Source: JALOOB01 sp964387985 (GTDB taxonomy: Bacteria; Chloroflexota; Anaerolineae; CG2-30-64-16). Taken from it: a stretch of DNA of 61,772 bases. Below, piece by piece: positions 33,477 to 42,267 of the stretch; the first letter of the stretch is position 1; each line of letters opens with the position of its first letter. A program made the position numbers and the translations under genes. The notes beneath the pieces were generated by a model that made no database searches, had not been told where the DNA came from, and saw only the letters and a list, made by a program, of their open reading frames with translations. The stretch spans positions 1 to 61,772 of the forward strand of contig CAYLZG010000009.1 of assembly GCA_964387985.1 (NCBI GenBank), in the 5' to 3' direction.

Positions 33477-34576
33477 GGAACTCGTGCTCCCGCCGGTGTT
33501 GAGATGCCAATTCGCGCCAATACCGCGACCAGCTGAGCCTCAACCCGCGCGGGGGCAAAATCCCGTACGCGCCTGTTTTGGCCTTCGACGATCTGGCGCC
33601 GCAGCATCGGATCTGCCAATACAACTCCCAACACCTCGGCCAGGTATGGATAGTTGAGCGCGGTGAACTGCAAGCCCGCATCGCCCAGCGTATCGGGAAC
33701 TGCGGTCGTGGCACGCGCCAGGATGGGCAGCTGGAAGTGCATGGCTTCGAGCAGCGGCACGCAGAAACCTTCATGTTTGCTAGTGCACAAGAAGGCATCG
33801 GCTGCCTCATAGCAGCTCTTCAATTCTGCAAGCGAAAGACGGTTGGTGAAGATCACCGCCCCCCGCAGTTGCAGCCGCTCGGTGAGAGCATCGAGCACCG
33901 CGTCATATGCAGGCAGAAAGCGAGCACCGGCTAGAATGAGCTTTGCACGGGGTGCAACGTACCGGCGATAGCTGGCAAAAACCTTAATTAGATCCTCATA
34001 GGCCTTGTTAGGCGCGACCTTGCCCACGAACAAGATATTGCCGTCGCCTGCAAGTTTCAACTCCCGATACAAGCTACCGGACCGCGAGCAGTTCCCAAAG
34101 TCCTCAACACCGAGAAACAATGGAAGGACCGCGGTTCTTTCTTCCCCAAAGCCTCGTTCGACAAGTTCCCTGCGATTATACTCGGAGACTCCCAAAGCAA
34201 GATCGCATTCTGCCAGCTCACCGAGCAGGTCACGGCCGCGCGCGCAGATCGACTCGTAAAAGGGATCGTAGGGGCGGTAGAACTCGGGCGGAGTAACATT
34301 ATGATAAATGAGGATCTTGCGATGGCGTGTGCGTTGGAACAAGCGATAATTATCGCAGTATGCTGAGTAATGATAAATCAGAAGGTCTTCAGATCCCCCG
34401 GTCGCCGGGTCATATTCCCTGTCGCTGGCCGCCCTGCCCTTCGGCGCAGCGGTGATATCGGCTCCGTAGATGCGGGCGTCAAAACCCCATCTACGGAGCC
34501 GCCGGTCGATTTCCATCATGTGATTGGTGACTGCATCACCCACCGAGAGGACTGACCCCATCTGATGAACGATCAC
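33473..34576 (-). CDS. GT4 family glycosyltransferase (second of a tandem pair)
   Basis: The 367 residues parallel the previous gene: IVHQMGSVLSVGDAVTNHMM, LIYHYSAYCDNYRLFQR, ILIYHNVTPPEFYRPYDP, ALGVSEYNRRELVERGF, ILFVGKVAPNKAYEDLIKVF and EGFCVPLLEAMHFQLPILA. The conserved DAVTNxxxEIDR start is shared only by this pair in the window. It overlaps the coiled-coil gene upstream and the paralogue downstream by four bases each, so it is in the same translationally coupled chain. Donor and acceptor are unknown. Confidence 0.92.
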   Translation of the reverse strand: MIVHQMGSVLSVGDAVTNHMMEIDRRLRRWGFDARIYGADITAAPKGRAASDREYDPATGGSEDLLIYHYSAYCDNYRLFQRTRHRKILIYHNVTPPEFYRPYDPFYESICARGRDLLGELAECDLALGVSEYNRRELVERGFGEERTAVLPLFLGVEDFGNCSRSGSLYRELKLAGDGNILFVGKVAPNKAYEDLIKVFASYRRYVAPRAKLILAGARFLPAYDAVLDALTERLQLRGAVIFTNRLSLAELKSCYEAADAFLCTSKHEGFCVPLLEAMHFQLPILARATTAVPDTLGDAGLQFTALNYPYLAEVLGVVLADPMLRRQIVEGQNRRVRDFAPARVEAQLVAVLARIGISTPAGARVP

Positions 34577-35142
34577 TCGCGGTCGCTCCGCGCATCCTGC
34601 AACGCCTCCACGCCCGGCTCACGCAGCGAACGCAGTTCGGCCTCAAGCTCCTCGCAGCGAGCCTGAAGGTCAGCCAGGCGACCGGCAAGCGCATGGTTAG
34701 ACGCAACCGTATCGCTTAGGGCGCGGGCAACAAGGGCGTTGAAGCCGACCTGCTGGTCAAGGAGGGGCCGCACATACCATTTGGTGGACATCCAGTTCCA
34801 TCCCCTGCGAACTGCAACGATAAGGGGACCGATCACCGGCGTGTGTGATGTGAAGGGAGCCTCCCGCACGAGCCAGCGTTCCTCCAACTCTGCCAACAAG
34901 TGCGCCCCATCCATAGAGCCGGGCTCGAGCGGCCCCGCAGCGCCCTTATCGAGCACCTGAAGGCGCACCTGATCTGCTATGGCATCGAGGTCTTCCTGAT
35001 ACGCCCCTTCTGCGCGCCGCTTGGCCACGTTGCGACGTACTTGCTCCATCAGCGCATCGACGTCGACCTGTGGATCTCGGACAATGAAGATGTCAGGGTC
35101 TTCTGCCGGCGCTTCTTGCGGATTTACCATTTGCCCATCCAC
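34573..35142 (-). CDS. Small coiled-coil protein of the glycan locus (SHxPVxG/WYVxP motif), copy A
   Basis: I cannot assign a function. The 189 residues comprise an acidic N-terminus (DPDIFIVRDPQVDVDA), a helical part, then a block SHTPVIGPLIVAVRRGWNWM at 99-118 followed by KWYVRPLLDQQVGFN at 121-135, and a C-terminal coiled coil (LADLQARCEELEAELRSL). The same block occurs in the protein at 38493-38915. I recall similar segments at the N-termini of some methyltransferases in polysaccharide loci, which is memory rather than a search. The GTG at 35142 lies seven bases after AGGAG and is preferred over the ATG four codons later. It overlaps the GT4 gene downstream by four bases. Confidence 0.75.
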   Translation of the reverse strand: MDGQMVNPQEAPAEDPDIFIVRDPQVDVDALMEQVRRNVAKRRAEGAYQEDLDAIADQVRLQVLDKGAAGPLEPGSMDGAHLLAELEERWLVREAPFTSHTPVIGPLIVAVRRGWNWMSTKWYVRPLLDQQVGFNALVARALSDTVASNHALAGRLADLQARCEELEAELRSLREPGVEALQDARSDRE

Positions 35143-35158
35143 AAGACAACTCCTCACT

Positions 35159-37297
35159 CTATTGTGCAGCGCGGGCCACGATGCGCGCCATGCTGAAACG
35201 CCAGATAAGGGGAACAACGGCGCTCGGCCGCCTGTCGTAGGTCCCTTCTAGCATATCCGTTTCCACAACGTATTCCTCAGGAGGCGCTAACGACAGCGTT
35301 TGGGCGGACCAGGAATGGCCCCCCTCTGTGTCAATCCAAAAGACGGAGCGCCCCGAATCCAGCCATGAACGGACTGTCATCTCCCAGAGCGGTCCGTCCA
35401 ATTGCGCGGCATCTCGTACGATCAACACCTCGTGCCCGAACAAGAAACGCAGTGGCGTGCCGAGAAAGTCACCGACACCGACGGGCGCGGTGTCATTAAA
35501 AACGAGGACCGACGCGGCCGGCAAGCTGGCATCAACTCGTGCGATTTGCGACAATACACCCCGGTAGTCCACTTGCCTCACAAAGGCACGCGCAGACACA
35601 ACTATAGCGGCTATCCAGGCGAGTGTCAACACAACAACGCTCCAGCGCCAACGTGCCGTGACCTTGCGATGGAGGATCATCAGCAAGTAAGTGGCAGTGA
35701 CGATGAAGAACGGCGCCACCTGCGGCACGTAACGTCGCATCGCGTAGATCTGGTGCGGATTGGCGCTGATCTGCCACAGGAAGACGACCGAGAAGATGCC
35801 CCCGGCGATCACCAAGAATGCTGTCTTGCGGTTGATTTCCCGCACGATGAGACAGGCAGTTCCCGCGACGCTCAGGGCCAACCCAAGCGGCGACAGGTAC
35901 CAGCCGAGCCGCACGAAGTTCTGTTGGTCCAGGGCCGGGATCTCACCGCCTCCATACCAGTAACTGAATAACCGGACTTCGGAGAGGTGCGGGCGTATGA
36001 AATACGCGAAGAGCGCCAGGACGACGACCAGCGCGGCGCAGACACGCAGGACGACCGGAACAAAATCAGCCACTGCCTGCCCGGTGCCCGCCCAAAAGCG
36101 ACGCTTTTGGCGCGGCCAGACAGTCCAGGCAAGCCCGATCAACACACCGGCGGACAGAAATGACAGCAATCCAGGCAGCAGAAGACCTACGCCGACCTGG
36201 GTGATCAACGAGAAGTACGGCCGAGTGACCAACAGCCCGTGCAGCACCGAATGTAATGTGAGCAGGGTCAACGGAACGAAGAACCAGATCGAAGTCCGAC
36301 GCCAGGATCGCATGACGGTGAACCAGATGACAAGAATCACGGGCAGCGCCAGCAAGACATAGGTGTCGATCCGAGTGAGAAAGACCTCGCCGAACGCCAG
36401 ACCTGCCAGCAGCGCCCAGAGTCCGTCCGGCTCGCGTCGATCGAGCCATTGCGCCAACGCCCATGCGCCGGTCCAAAAGAAATACTGCGTCAGGACTTCG
36501 GCCGTCGGATAGCGCGCGAACCAGACCTGCAAGGCGGTGGCGGACAATGCCACCAGCGCCAACATGGCCGGCTGCCACCCCCAAAGCGCTCGCACGGTCA
36601 TGTACACGGCCAGGCATCCCAGTATGCCCCACAGCGGCGTGATCAGCAGCTCGGCCGGCAGGTCCCCCAGCGCATATCCTACCGCCTGCCAGACAGGATG
36701 CAGGTGAAAAAACTGTGGTGTTATGAGATCCGCAGGACTGCCGGTGACATAGAATCCTGGCAGGATGTAATAGGGGGCGGCCTCGCCGGCAGGCATGGTG
36801 CGCAACAGCGCGGGCCGGAGACCTGGATCCAGCTGGCCGAGCAGCGGATCATGAATCAGGATGCCGCCCGTCTTGGCGATGTTAGCGCCCAGGCTTACGT
36901 ACACGCCTGCGTCGGCGCCGCCGATGACAAACTCATGGGGCCGGAAGTAGACGACGCTGGCAGCCACCAACCACAGCCCCAGCCCGATCCATTCCCAGCG
37001 AGATTGTCTTGGAGCCATCACAACGGCGGGTTCTGTTCCCCTGCGCCGCACGAGCCAGATAATCAGCAGGATGCCCGTAGTCATGGCCCAAAGGACGGCC
37101 ATCGCGAGGAGCGAGAAGCGGTTCAGTTCCGCAAGTAGAAGCGCGAACCACCCCAGCAGCATGACCCCCAACGTGATGGCGATGAACACGAACTCGACCG
37201 CGTCGGTCGCCAGGCGGCGCCACAAGCGCAGCGCTAACGCGCCCGGGACGCCCGCGCAAAACACGAGCAGGATCAGCGCCAGCGCCGGCGGCAGCAT
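35159..37297 (-). CDS. Large GT-C-type membrane glycosyltransferase (GT39-like)
   Basis: The 712-residue protein has about thirteen hydrophobic helices and a C-terminal soluble part. After the third helix an outward loop holds EFVIGGADAGVYVSLGANIA, the acidic-motif position of GT-C enzymes, and a later segment reads TRIDTYVLLALPVILVIW. Such enzymes use polyprenyl-phosphate sugars on the outer face. The C-terminal domain (LPAASVLVFNDTAPVG onward) may bind the acceptor. The ATG at 37297 shares one base with the upstream TGA (TGATG); an open frame of nine codons further upstream is not supported. The family is too divergent to name a substrate. Confidence 0.8.
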   Translation of the reverse strand: MLPPALALILLVFCAGVPGALALRLWRRLATDAVEFVFIAITLGVMLLGWFALLLAELNRFSLLAMAVLWAMTTGILLIIWLVRRRGTEPAVVMAPRQSRWEWIGLGLWLVAASVVYFRPHEFVIGGADAGVYVSLGANIAKTGGILIHDPLLGQLDPGLRPALLRTMPAGEAAPYYILPGFYVTGSPADLITPQFFHLHPVWQAVGYALGDLPAELLITPLWGILGCLAVYMTVRALWGWQPAMLALVALSATALQVWFARYPTAEVLTQYFFWTGAWALAQWLDRREPDGLWALLAGLAFGEVFLTRIDTYVLLALPVILVIWFTVMRSWRRTSIWFFVPLTLLTLHSVLHGLLVTRPYFSLITQVGVGLLLPGLLSFLSAGVLIGLAWTVWPRQKRRFWAGTGQAVADFVPVVLRVCAALVVVLALFAYFIRPHLSEVRLFSYWYGGGEIPALDQQNFVRLGWYLSPLGLALSVAGTACLIVREINRKTAFLVIAGGIFSVVFLWQISANPHQIYAMRRYVPQVAPFFIVTATYLLMILHRKVTARWRWSVVVLTLAWIAAIVVSARAFVRQVDYRGVLSQIARVDASLPAASVLVFNDTAPVGVGDFLGTPLRFLFGHEVLIVRDAAQLDGPLWEMTVRSWLDSGRSVFWIDTEGGHSWSAQTLSLAPPEEYVVETDMLEGTYDRRPSAVVPLIWRFSMARIVARAAQ

Positions 37298-38496
37298 CAC
37301 GCCCGGTTCCTCCCTGTGCAGCATCCCAAGACATGCTCGGCGAACGCCACGTAGGCGGCCGCAGCGCGCTCCGGAGAGTGCTGTTCCTGCGCGTAGGTTC
37401 GGGCCTGCTGTCCCATCTCCCTGCGCAAGCCAGGATCCCGCGCGAGTCGCAGCATGGCATCCACCAGGGCTTGATCATCTTGCGGCGCGACCTTGAGGCA
37501 CACCGTGTCCGGTAGCTCGCGGTACCAGCCGTGATCGTTGACGATCAGGGGGCGGCCGGTCGCGAGGCCGCGCAGGGCAGTCGCAGAAGTCTCACCAACC
37601 GTCGGGTAACGCAGGTTAACGACCACATCAACCGTTGCCAGCCAGCTCAGGAAATCACTCAAACTGGGCGCAAAGCCGATGGAGGTGACTGCATCCGCGA
37701 GATCCAGGCGCGCCACCACTGCCGGCGCATCGACGTCATGTGACTGCCATTCACCCACGATCAGGTAGTGGGCATCAGGCACATGCCGGCGCACCTCCCT
37801 GAAGGCCAGCAGGACCCGCTCCAGCTCTTTGGTATGCGACACCAGGCCGAAGCTGCCGAAAATGACAGCTTCCCTGGGCAGATTGAGACGGTGGCGGAAG
37901 GAGGCAGCCTGGGCCAGGCCGATCGGGGCAGGCACGACCCCGATCTCCTGCCAGGGAACGCGCTGCCGGGCGAGGTCCCGAGCGTAACGACTGTGCACCA
38001 GCACTCCCAGCGCCACCTCAAGGTAGCGATCGTTGAGCGCCACCTCGAAGTGCGGCGGCTCACACATTCCCATCTCAACTTCGCGCGCCCAACTCAGGCC
38101 TCTGGCTCCGAGGGCATATGCCATCTCACGGCGGTAGAGAGCGGATTTGCCCCCCGCCAACGACTGCCCAGCACACAACTGGTGCAGGCCGAAGTCATGC
38201 AGGACCATGATGCCGGGGTAGCGCGCAAGACTGCGGGCAATTTCGACATGATACAGGCTGTTGCCCATGTGGTAGAACGCGAGGTCGTGCTCCCACCGCT
38301 GTGCGCCAAAGGCAGCGACGGGAAACGCCGGAAATGCAGCCAGGTCAGTCCCGTCCAACGCATCATACTGCTCAGAGAAAAGGGTAACCTCGGCCAGACG
38401 TCCCAGGTGCGGCAGGAGTTCTGCGCTGTAGTCGGCTATGCCAGTGCGGGCAGGGGGCAATGGGCTGAAGTGCGCGAGTCGCAGGTGGCGGCTCAC
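37297..38496 (-). CDS. GT4-like glycosyltransferase
   Basis: The 399 residues open LRLAHFSPLPPARTGIADYS, a start seen in a large group of bacterial GT4 enzymes that act on surface polysaccharides. GSFGLVSHTKELERVLLAFR marks the donor domain. Where most GT4 enzymes have the donor-binding Glu, this protein reads GETSATALRGLATGRPLIV, in which the Glu is four to five residues earlier; catalysis may still be supported. The ATG overlaps the stop of the coiled-coil gene upstream (ATGA), and its own stop shares a base with the next start. It lies between the two coiled-coil genes. Confidence 0.88.
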   Translation of the reverse strand: MSRHLRLAHFSPLPPARTGIADYSAELLPHLGRLAEVTLFSEQYDALDGTDLAAFPAFPVAAFGAQRWEHDLAFYHMGNSLYHVEIARSLARYPGIMVLHDFGLHQLCAGQSLAGGKSALYRREMAYALGARGLSWAREVEMGMCEPPHFEVALNDRYLEVALGVLVHSRYARDLARQRVPWQEIGVVPAPIGLAQAASFRHRLNLPREAVIFGSFGLVSHTKELERVLLAFREVRRHVPDAHYLIVGEWQSHDVDAPAVVARLDLADAVTSIGFAPSLSDFLSWLATVDVVVNLRYPTVGETSATALRGLATGRPLIVNDHGWYRELPDTVCLKVAPQDDQALVDAMLRLARDPGLRREMGQQARTYAQEQHSPERAAAAYVAFAEHVLGCCTGRNRA

Positions 38497-38915
38497 AAGG
38501 CAGGTCCCTCAGGCCGCACCCCAGCCGTTGCGTCAGGAGGAGCGGCGGCCAGGTCATCCAGGCGGCGGTGCAGCTGGACCAACTGCACTGCCACTTCACC
38601 AAGGTCGTGGCTCTGCTCGTTTTTTTCGCGGTCTTGGGTAACAAGCCACTCGTGCAATGCCGCCACATCACGCCGCACATCCTGCAGGTCTGCCTGCAAG
38701 GCTGCGAACTGGTCCACGGACAGCTGGTTGAAACGCGTTTGCTGCTCCCGCATCGGCTGCACGTACCAGCGGGTTGCCACATTGTTCCAGGCAGTCCTGA
38801 AGGCTGCGACCAAGCGTCCCAATACCGGGGCGTGTGAGACAAACTCGTGCTCCGGCAGCACCGCAGACTCCCGCAGACCTGCCAGAGGATCTCCGGAATC
38901 TTCCCCCGCTGTCAC
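38493..38915 (-). CDS. Small coiled-coil protein of the glycan locus (SHxPVxG/WYVxP motif), copy B
   Basis: The 140-residue protein has the block SHAPVLGRLVAAFRTAWNNV at 27-46 and RWYVQPMREQQTRFN at 49-63, matching copy A (34573-35142) at most hydrophobic and aromatic positions. A coiled coil follows (LQADLQDVRRDVAALHEWL). The N-terminal acidic part of copy A is reduced. The GTG at 38915 overlaps the Wzt stop (GTGA at 38915-38912) and lies seven bases after AGGAG. Being made directly after Wzt, it may be a chain-length or scaffold partner of the exporter; that is inference only. Confidence 0.75.
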   Translation of the reverse strand: MTAGEDSGDPLAGLRESAVLPEHEFVSHAPVLGRLVAAFRTAWNNVATRWYVQPMREQQTRFNQLSVDQFAALQADLQDVRRDVAALHEWLVTQDREKNEQSHDLGEVAVQLVQLHRRLDDLAAAPPDATAGVRPEGPAL

Positions 38916-40177
38916 GCTGCGTCTCCTGGAGAGTGTTCCCAACGACAAGGGATATAAATCACGCCATCCTGCAGCTCGTGTGCGCCAGGCACCACTGAGA
39001 ACGTCGTCATCCGGTGCCAATGGTCGTACGGGTGCGTAACCAGGCTGTCGTAAACCGCAACGGTCAGATCATAGCGTCCATTGAGCAACGGCAAGGAATC
39101 GACGATGTAGTCAATATGGCCGCGACCCTGCACCACAGCCGGCCCGGCTGCGCTCCAGATTGTGTTTGGCCCGTTCAGGCGGTTTCCCAGCTCATCGTAG
39201 ATCGAGACGCCAAAAGCAGGCGACTCGACGCGATGCAATGCATTGTACCAGACGCGCACTCGGAAATAGTCGCCGGTGTGGAAGATGAGGGTGGGCTGGC
39301 CGTCAGCGGCCAGCACCTCGGCCCGTTCGATTCGCACCTCACCCGATCCCCAATGCGGAGCTTGACCGGCGTTTGCCAATGCTGCGCCGTTCTCCGCGAA
39401 GCCCGCGAACTCGCCGTCGGCGTGATCGCGGCGGGCTTCTTCGTTCCACACGTTGGCCAGATACTTGGCCGTCACAACATCCGTCTTGCCATCTGCACAG
39501 ATGCGGCCATCGTCGATCCAGATCGCTCTCCGGCAGATCTTTTGCACCGATGAAAGATCATGGGAGACCAGGATCACTGTGGCCCCTTGCCGCTGTATTT
39601 CCAGGATGCGCCGCAAACAGCGATCCTGGAAAGCCTGGTCACCCACCGCCAACACCTCGTCGACCAGCAAAATCTCCGGCTGAAAGGCCGTGGCAACTGC
39701 AAAGCCCAGGCGCATCAGCATGCCGGATGAGTAGTTGCGGATCGGGACATCAATAAAGCGCTCGAGCTCAGAAAACGCAATGATTTCGTCGATTTGACTT
39801 CTAACCTGGCGCCGGCGCAATCCCAGGATCGAGCCATTGAGCGCGATGTTTTCGCGACCGGTCAGATCGGGGTGAAAACCCGCCCCCAGCTCCAGCAGCG
39901 CGGCGACTCTGCCGCGCACTGTCACCACACCCGAGGTGGGGTAAATGATCCGGGCAATCAACTTCAGGATCGTGCTCTTGCCCGAGCCATTGGCCCCGAT
40001 CACACCCAGGGCCTCGCCCTTCTTGATTTCGAGAGTGACATCGCGGAGCGCCCAGAAGACCTCCGGCTGAAGCCGGCTGTTCGAACGGCCCAGGCTGCGT
40101 ACAAGCTTTTCCTGGAACGAGCGAGCCCGATCGTCATCGATGATGAATTGCTTGGAAACGCTGTTGAACTCAATCAT
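38912..40177 (-). CDS. wzt: ABC transporter ATPase for polysaccharide export, Wzt type with C-terminal glycan-binding domain
   Basis: The 421 residues split into an ABC ATPase and a beta-sandwich domain. The ATPase has GVIGANGSGKST (Walker A), GRENIALNGSILG, the signature NYSSGMLMRLGFAVA and ILLVDEVLAVGD (Walker B). From about residue 270 a beta-rich part (VRIERAEVLAADG, FRVRVWYNALHRVESPAF, FSVVPGAHELQDGVIYIP) matches the Wzt C-terminal domain that recognises the terminal modification of the finished glycan. Its partner permease is not adjacent but at 45918-46775. The ATG overlaps a small upstream reading frame (ATGA at 40177-40174). Confidence 0.94.
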   Translation of the reverse strand: MIEFNSVSKQFIIDDDRARSFQEKLVRSLGRSNSRLQPEVFWALRDVTLEIKKGEALGVIGANGSGKSTILKLIARIIYPTSGVVTVRGRVAALLELGAGFHPDLTGRENIALNGSILGLRRRQVRSQIDEIIAFSELERFIDVPIRNYSSGMLMRLGFAVATAFQPEILLVDEVLAVGDQAFQDRCLRRILEIQRQGATVILVSHDLSSVQKICRRAIWIDDGRICADGKTDVVTAKYLANVWNEEARRDHADGEFAGFAENGAALANAGQAPHWGSGEVRIERAEVLAADGQPTLIFHTGDYFRVRVWYNALHRVESPAFGVSIYDELGNRLNGPNTIWSAAGPAVVQGRGHIDYIVDSLPLLNGRYDLTVAVYDSLVTHPYDHWHRMTTFSVVPGAHELQDGVIYIPCRWEHSPGDAA

Positions 40178-40401
40178 TGTCTGCGGTGATAAATCACAAC
40201 GCTCCTGGAGCCTTCGCTCACATCGAGCAGCGGCGCGAAATCCTCCGCAACACGCGCCTCAATCGCGGGAATCCGGTCTGCTGGCACCGCCAGCCATGTA
40301 GGTGTGTCCCAAACCAAGAAACGTGTCTCGGCCAATACCTTCACGATGTGCTCCCCTAACAAGGCCTCAGCCGAAAACGGATTGTCACCGGGTTGTTGCA
40401 T
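40174..40401 (-). CDS. Small hypothetical protein, possibly the tail of a lost membrane glycosyltransferase
   Basis: The 75 residues (ETRFLVWDTPTWLAVPADRI, then EARVAEDFAPLLDV and VVIYHRRQ) look like the C-terminal soluble end of a GT39-type membrane protein rather than a complete domain. The ATG at 40401 directly follows an in-frame TAG and has no Shine-Dalgarno. Nevertheless its stop overlaps the wzt start (ATGA), and it is the first frame after the promoter at 40464-40492, so it may serve as a translated leader for wzt. It could be a degraded gene remnant. Confidence 0.45.
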   Translation of the reverse strand: MQQPGDNPFSAEALLGEHIVKVLAETRFLVWDTPTWLAVPADRIPAIEARVAEDFAPLLDVSEGSRSVVIYHRRQ

Positions 40402-40463
40402 CTATTATGAACGACGGCGTTCCCATGCGGGGTTCGGCCAATGCCTGATCAGACCAGCACCCC

Positions 40464-40492
40464 ATTGTAGCCGTAAAGACTTCAAGCGACAA
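40464..40492 (-). promoter_or_regulatory. Sigma70-type promoter for the wzt / glycosyltransferase operon
   Basis: On the minus strand TTGTCG (40492-40487) and TACAAT (40469-40464) are exactly 17 bases apart. The predicted start near 40457 precedes the small frame at 40401 and wzt. It is the only clear leftward promoter seen before the tightly packed genes running to 31 kb. Confidence 0.65.
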
Positions 40493-40608
40493 TTTCTGCG
40501 CTCACGCCAGTTAGCTCTTAAAGGCAGGTGCGAATGATTGCGGCGATCAACCGTCAGTCCTGCTACCAGGGAAACTGCCCTCGCTTCATCGTCAACTTGG
40601 AACTGCAG

Positions 40609-40637
40609 TTGACCTGACCGGTCGAGGTGTGTACAAT
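40609..40637 (+). promoter_or_regulatory. Sigma70-type promoter for the membrane glycosyltransferase at 40672
   Basis: TTGACC (40609-40614) and TACAAT (40632-40637) are 17 bases apart, one mismatch per box. The start codon at 40672 is about 28 bases after the predicted start. It is divergent from the wzt promoter, about 140 bases away; the region between (40493-40608) shows no gene. Confidence 0.7.
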
Positions 40638-40671
40638 AAATCTATCCTTCTAAGGGACTCCCGTCGATCCG

Positions 40672-42267
40672 ATGAAGCAATTCTTCAGGCAACGCTCGCA
40701 GATTGTCGCGCTTCTTCTGCTGCTTGCAAGCTGCGGGGTGTATTGTATTGCCTTTTCGTCTCAGGTCGACCGGAATCCCTTGCGTGGAGATGAGGTCGAC
40801 TTTTTCCAGTGCATGCACAACGTCACGGCCTTGGGAAAGCCTCTCTTCTATGCCGGTGAGCTCGAATTGCCAGATAACGTGGTACTTCCGCTTTCTATCG
40901 AGCTGTTAAGCGGGCAGGAGTTTCACTTCTTCAGATTCAAACCCGAGACAGGCATTTTCAAGGAGACTTTCTTCGCGGTCGCCAATGAGGACAGCCGCTA
41001 CAATTACTGCCTGTGGCACCCGCCACTCTATGTCTACCTGGGAGCGCTTTCCCTTCGCCTGCTCGATTTGACTATCGCGCAATCCGCCCTCTTGCGCTAC
41101 ACGCACCTCATTTATGCCTTGGGCATGTTGATCGGGATGAGCTTTCTGGCCAGGGAGCTATACCAACACGCCTGGTTGCCCGGGCTAGCGCTGGCGGCCT
41201 TGTTTCTTGCCACCAACAGCCTGGCAGTCCGTTCCGGCCTTCTGATCGACTACAACGGCGCCCTGGCTCAATGCGTAGCCGTCTGGCTCACTTGGGCATT
41301 ACTTCGGGTGGATCGCCAGCCGCGTGCAATGCCCCTGGCCATGGTTTTGTTTGCGCTCACATTCGCAACCGGGCTCGGCGTGGGGGCCTCCATAGCGCTC
41401 GGACTGCTGGTATGGGCGTTGATCTTTCGCCGCCAGCACGCCCGGATCTGCCAGCTCGTGACCATCCCAGGGGGAATCCTGTTATTTGTCGCCGCCTTCT
41501 GGGCCTTTGCACGGCTAGCGAGACTACCGTTCAGCCAGCCCTTCCTGCACAATTTTCAGCGCGCCGAACTTCAGACCTCGCTGGTCGAGCGCCTGACCGC
41601 AATGGTCCGCTTCACCGGATGGTATGCGGAAGAAATCGGACTGGTCATGGTCGTCCTTGGAATTCTGCTTGGGATCAATCGGCTGCGGCATCGCCAGGCT
41701 GATCGGCTCTTGCTGCCGATTCTGGTCCTTGTTGCAGTGCTCTCAATGGCCGGCTTAAGCGGCGATGCCTACGGCTTTCCCAAGTACATCGCATTCGCTC
41801 TGCCGCTGTTATTTGTGTTTGCCGGCGGTGAGCTCGTCCTGCTGGCGCGGGAACCCCGCTGGCGCGCCGCTGCTGTGGCAGCCGTGTTGGTGCTTGTTAT
41901 GGCGCAAACGTGGCAGTCGGTCGAGATCCTTGCTCGTCCTGGCGGGACCCTCTATAATCGCGGCGAGCAGGGCTTCGCTCAAGCCGCAAGCGCGGTCGCG
42001 GCTAACTCACGGCCCGACGACACACTTCTCACGAGCAAGGACCTGGCCTTCTATGCGAACCGCAGATTTGTCCGGTGGGAGTGGTCCGGCGCCCTGCTGA
42101 CCGATCCATCGGCATTACAGCGTCGTCTACAGAGCGAGCACATCACCGCAGTGGCGGCTAGCCTGGGGCAATTCGGCGCCGCCAGCCCGGAAGTAAACGC
42201 CTGGTTGGCAGGTCACGCAACCCTCATCTTTGCGGATGGTGACTTTCAGCTTCTGAAACTACACTAG
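40672..42267 (+). CDS. GT-C-type membrane glycosyltransferase
   Basis: The 531-residue protein has an N-terminal helix, then an acidic loop NPLRGDEVDFFQCM with the Asp-Glu pair typical of GT39/GT-C enzymes, a second acidic segment NYCLWHPPLYVYLGAL, and about nine further helices. The last 110 residues are soluble (LLTSKDLAFYANRRFVRWEW). A polyprenyl-phosphate-sugar donor and action at the outer membrane face are expected. It is the only rightward gene in the middle of the locus, with its own promoter, and separates wzt from the duplicated glycosidase-like genes and wzm. It converges on the first of these with six bases between stops. Confidence 0.82.
   Translation: MKQFFRQRSQIVALLLLLASCGVYCIAFSSQVDRNPLRGDEVDFFQCMHNVTALGKPLFYAGELELPDNVVLPLSIELLSGQEFHFFRFKPETGIFKETFFAVANEDSRYNYCLWHPPLYVYLGALSLRLLDLTIAQSALLRYTHLIYALGMLIGMSFLARELYQHAWLPGLALAALFLATNSLAVRSGLLIDYNGALAQCVAVWLTWALLRVDRQPRAMPLAMVLFALTFATGLGVGASIALGLLVWALIFRRQHARICQLVTIPGGILLFVAAFWAFARLARLPFSQPFLHNFQRAELQTSLVERLTAMVRFTGWYAEEIGLVMVVLGILLGINRLRHRQADRLLLPILVLVAVLSMAGLSGDAYGFPKYIAFALPLLFVFAGGELVLLAREPRWRAAAVAAVLVLVMAQTWQSVEILARPGGTLYNRGEQGFAQAASAVAANSRPDDTLLTSKDLAFYANRRFVRWEWSGALLTDPSALQRRLQSEHITAVAASLGQFGAASPEVNAWLAGHATLIFADGDFQLLKLH

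Noticed and set aside
37768..39039. 423-codon plus-strand open frame across GT4, coiled-coil and wzt genes
   Set aside because: It runs antisense through three coupled genes with good homology; no domain recognised.
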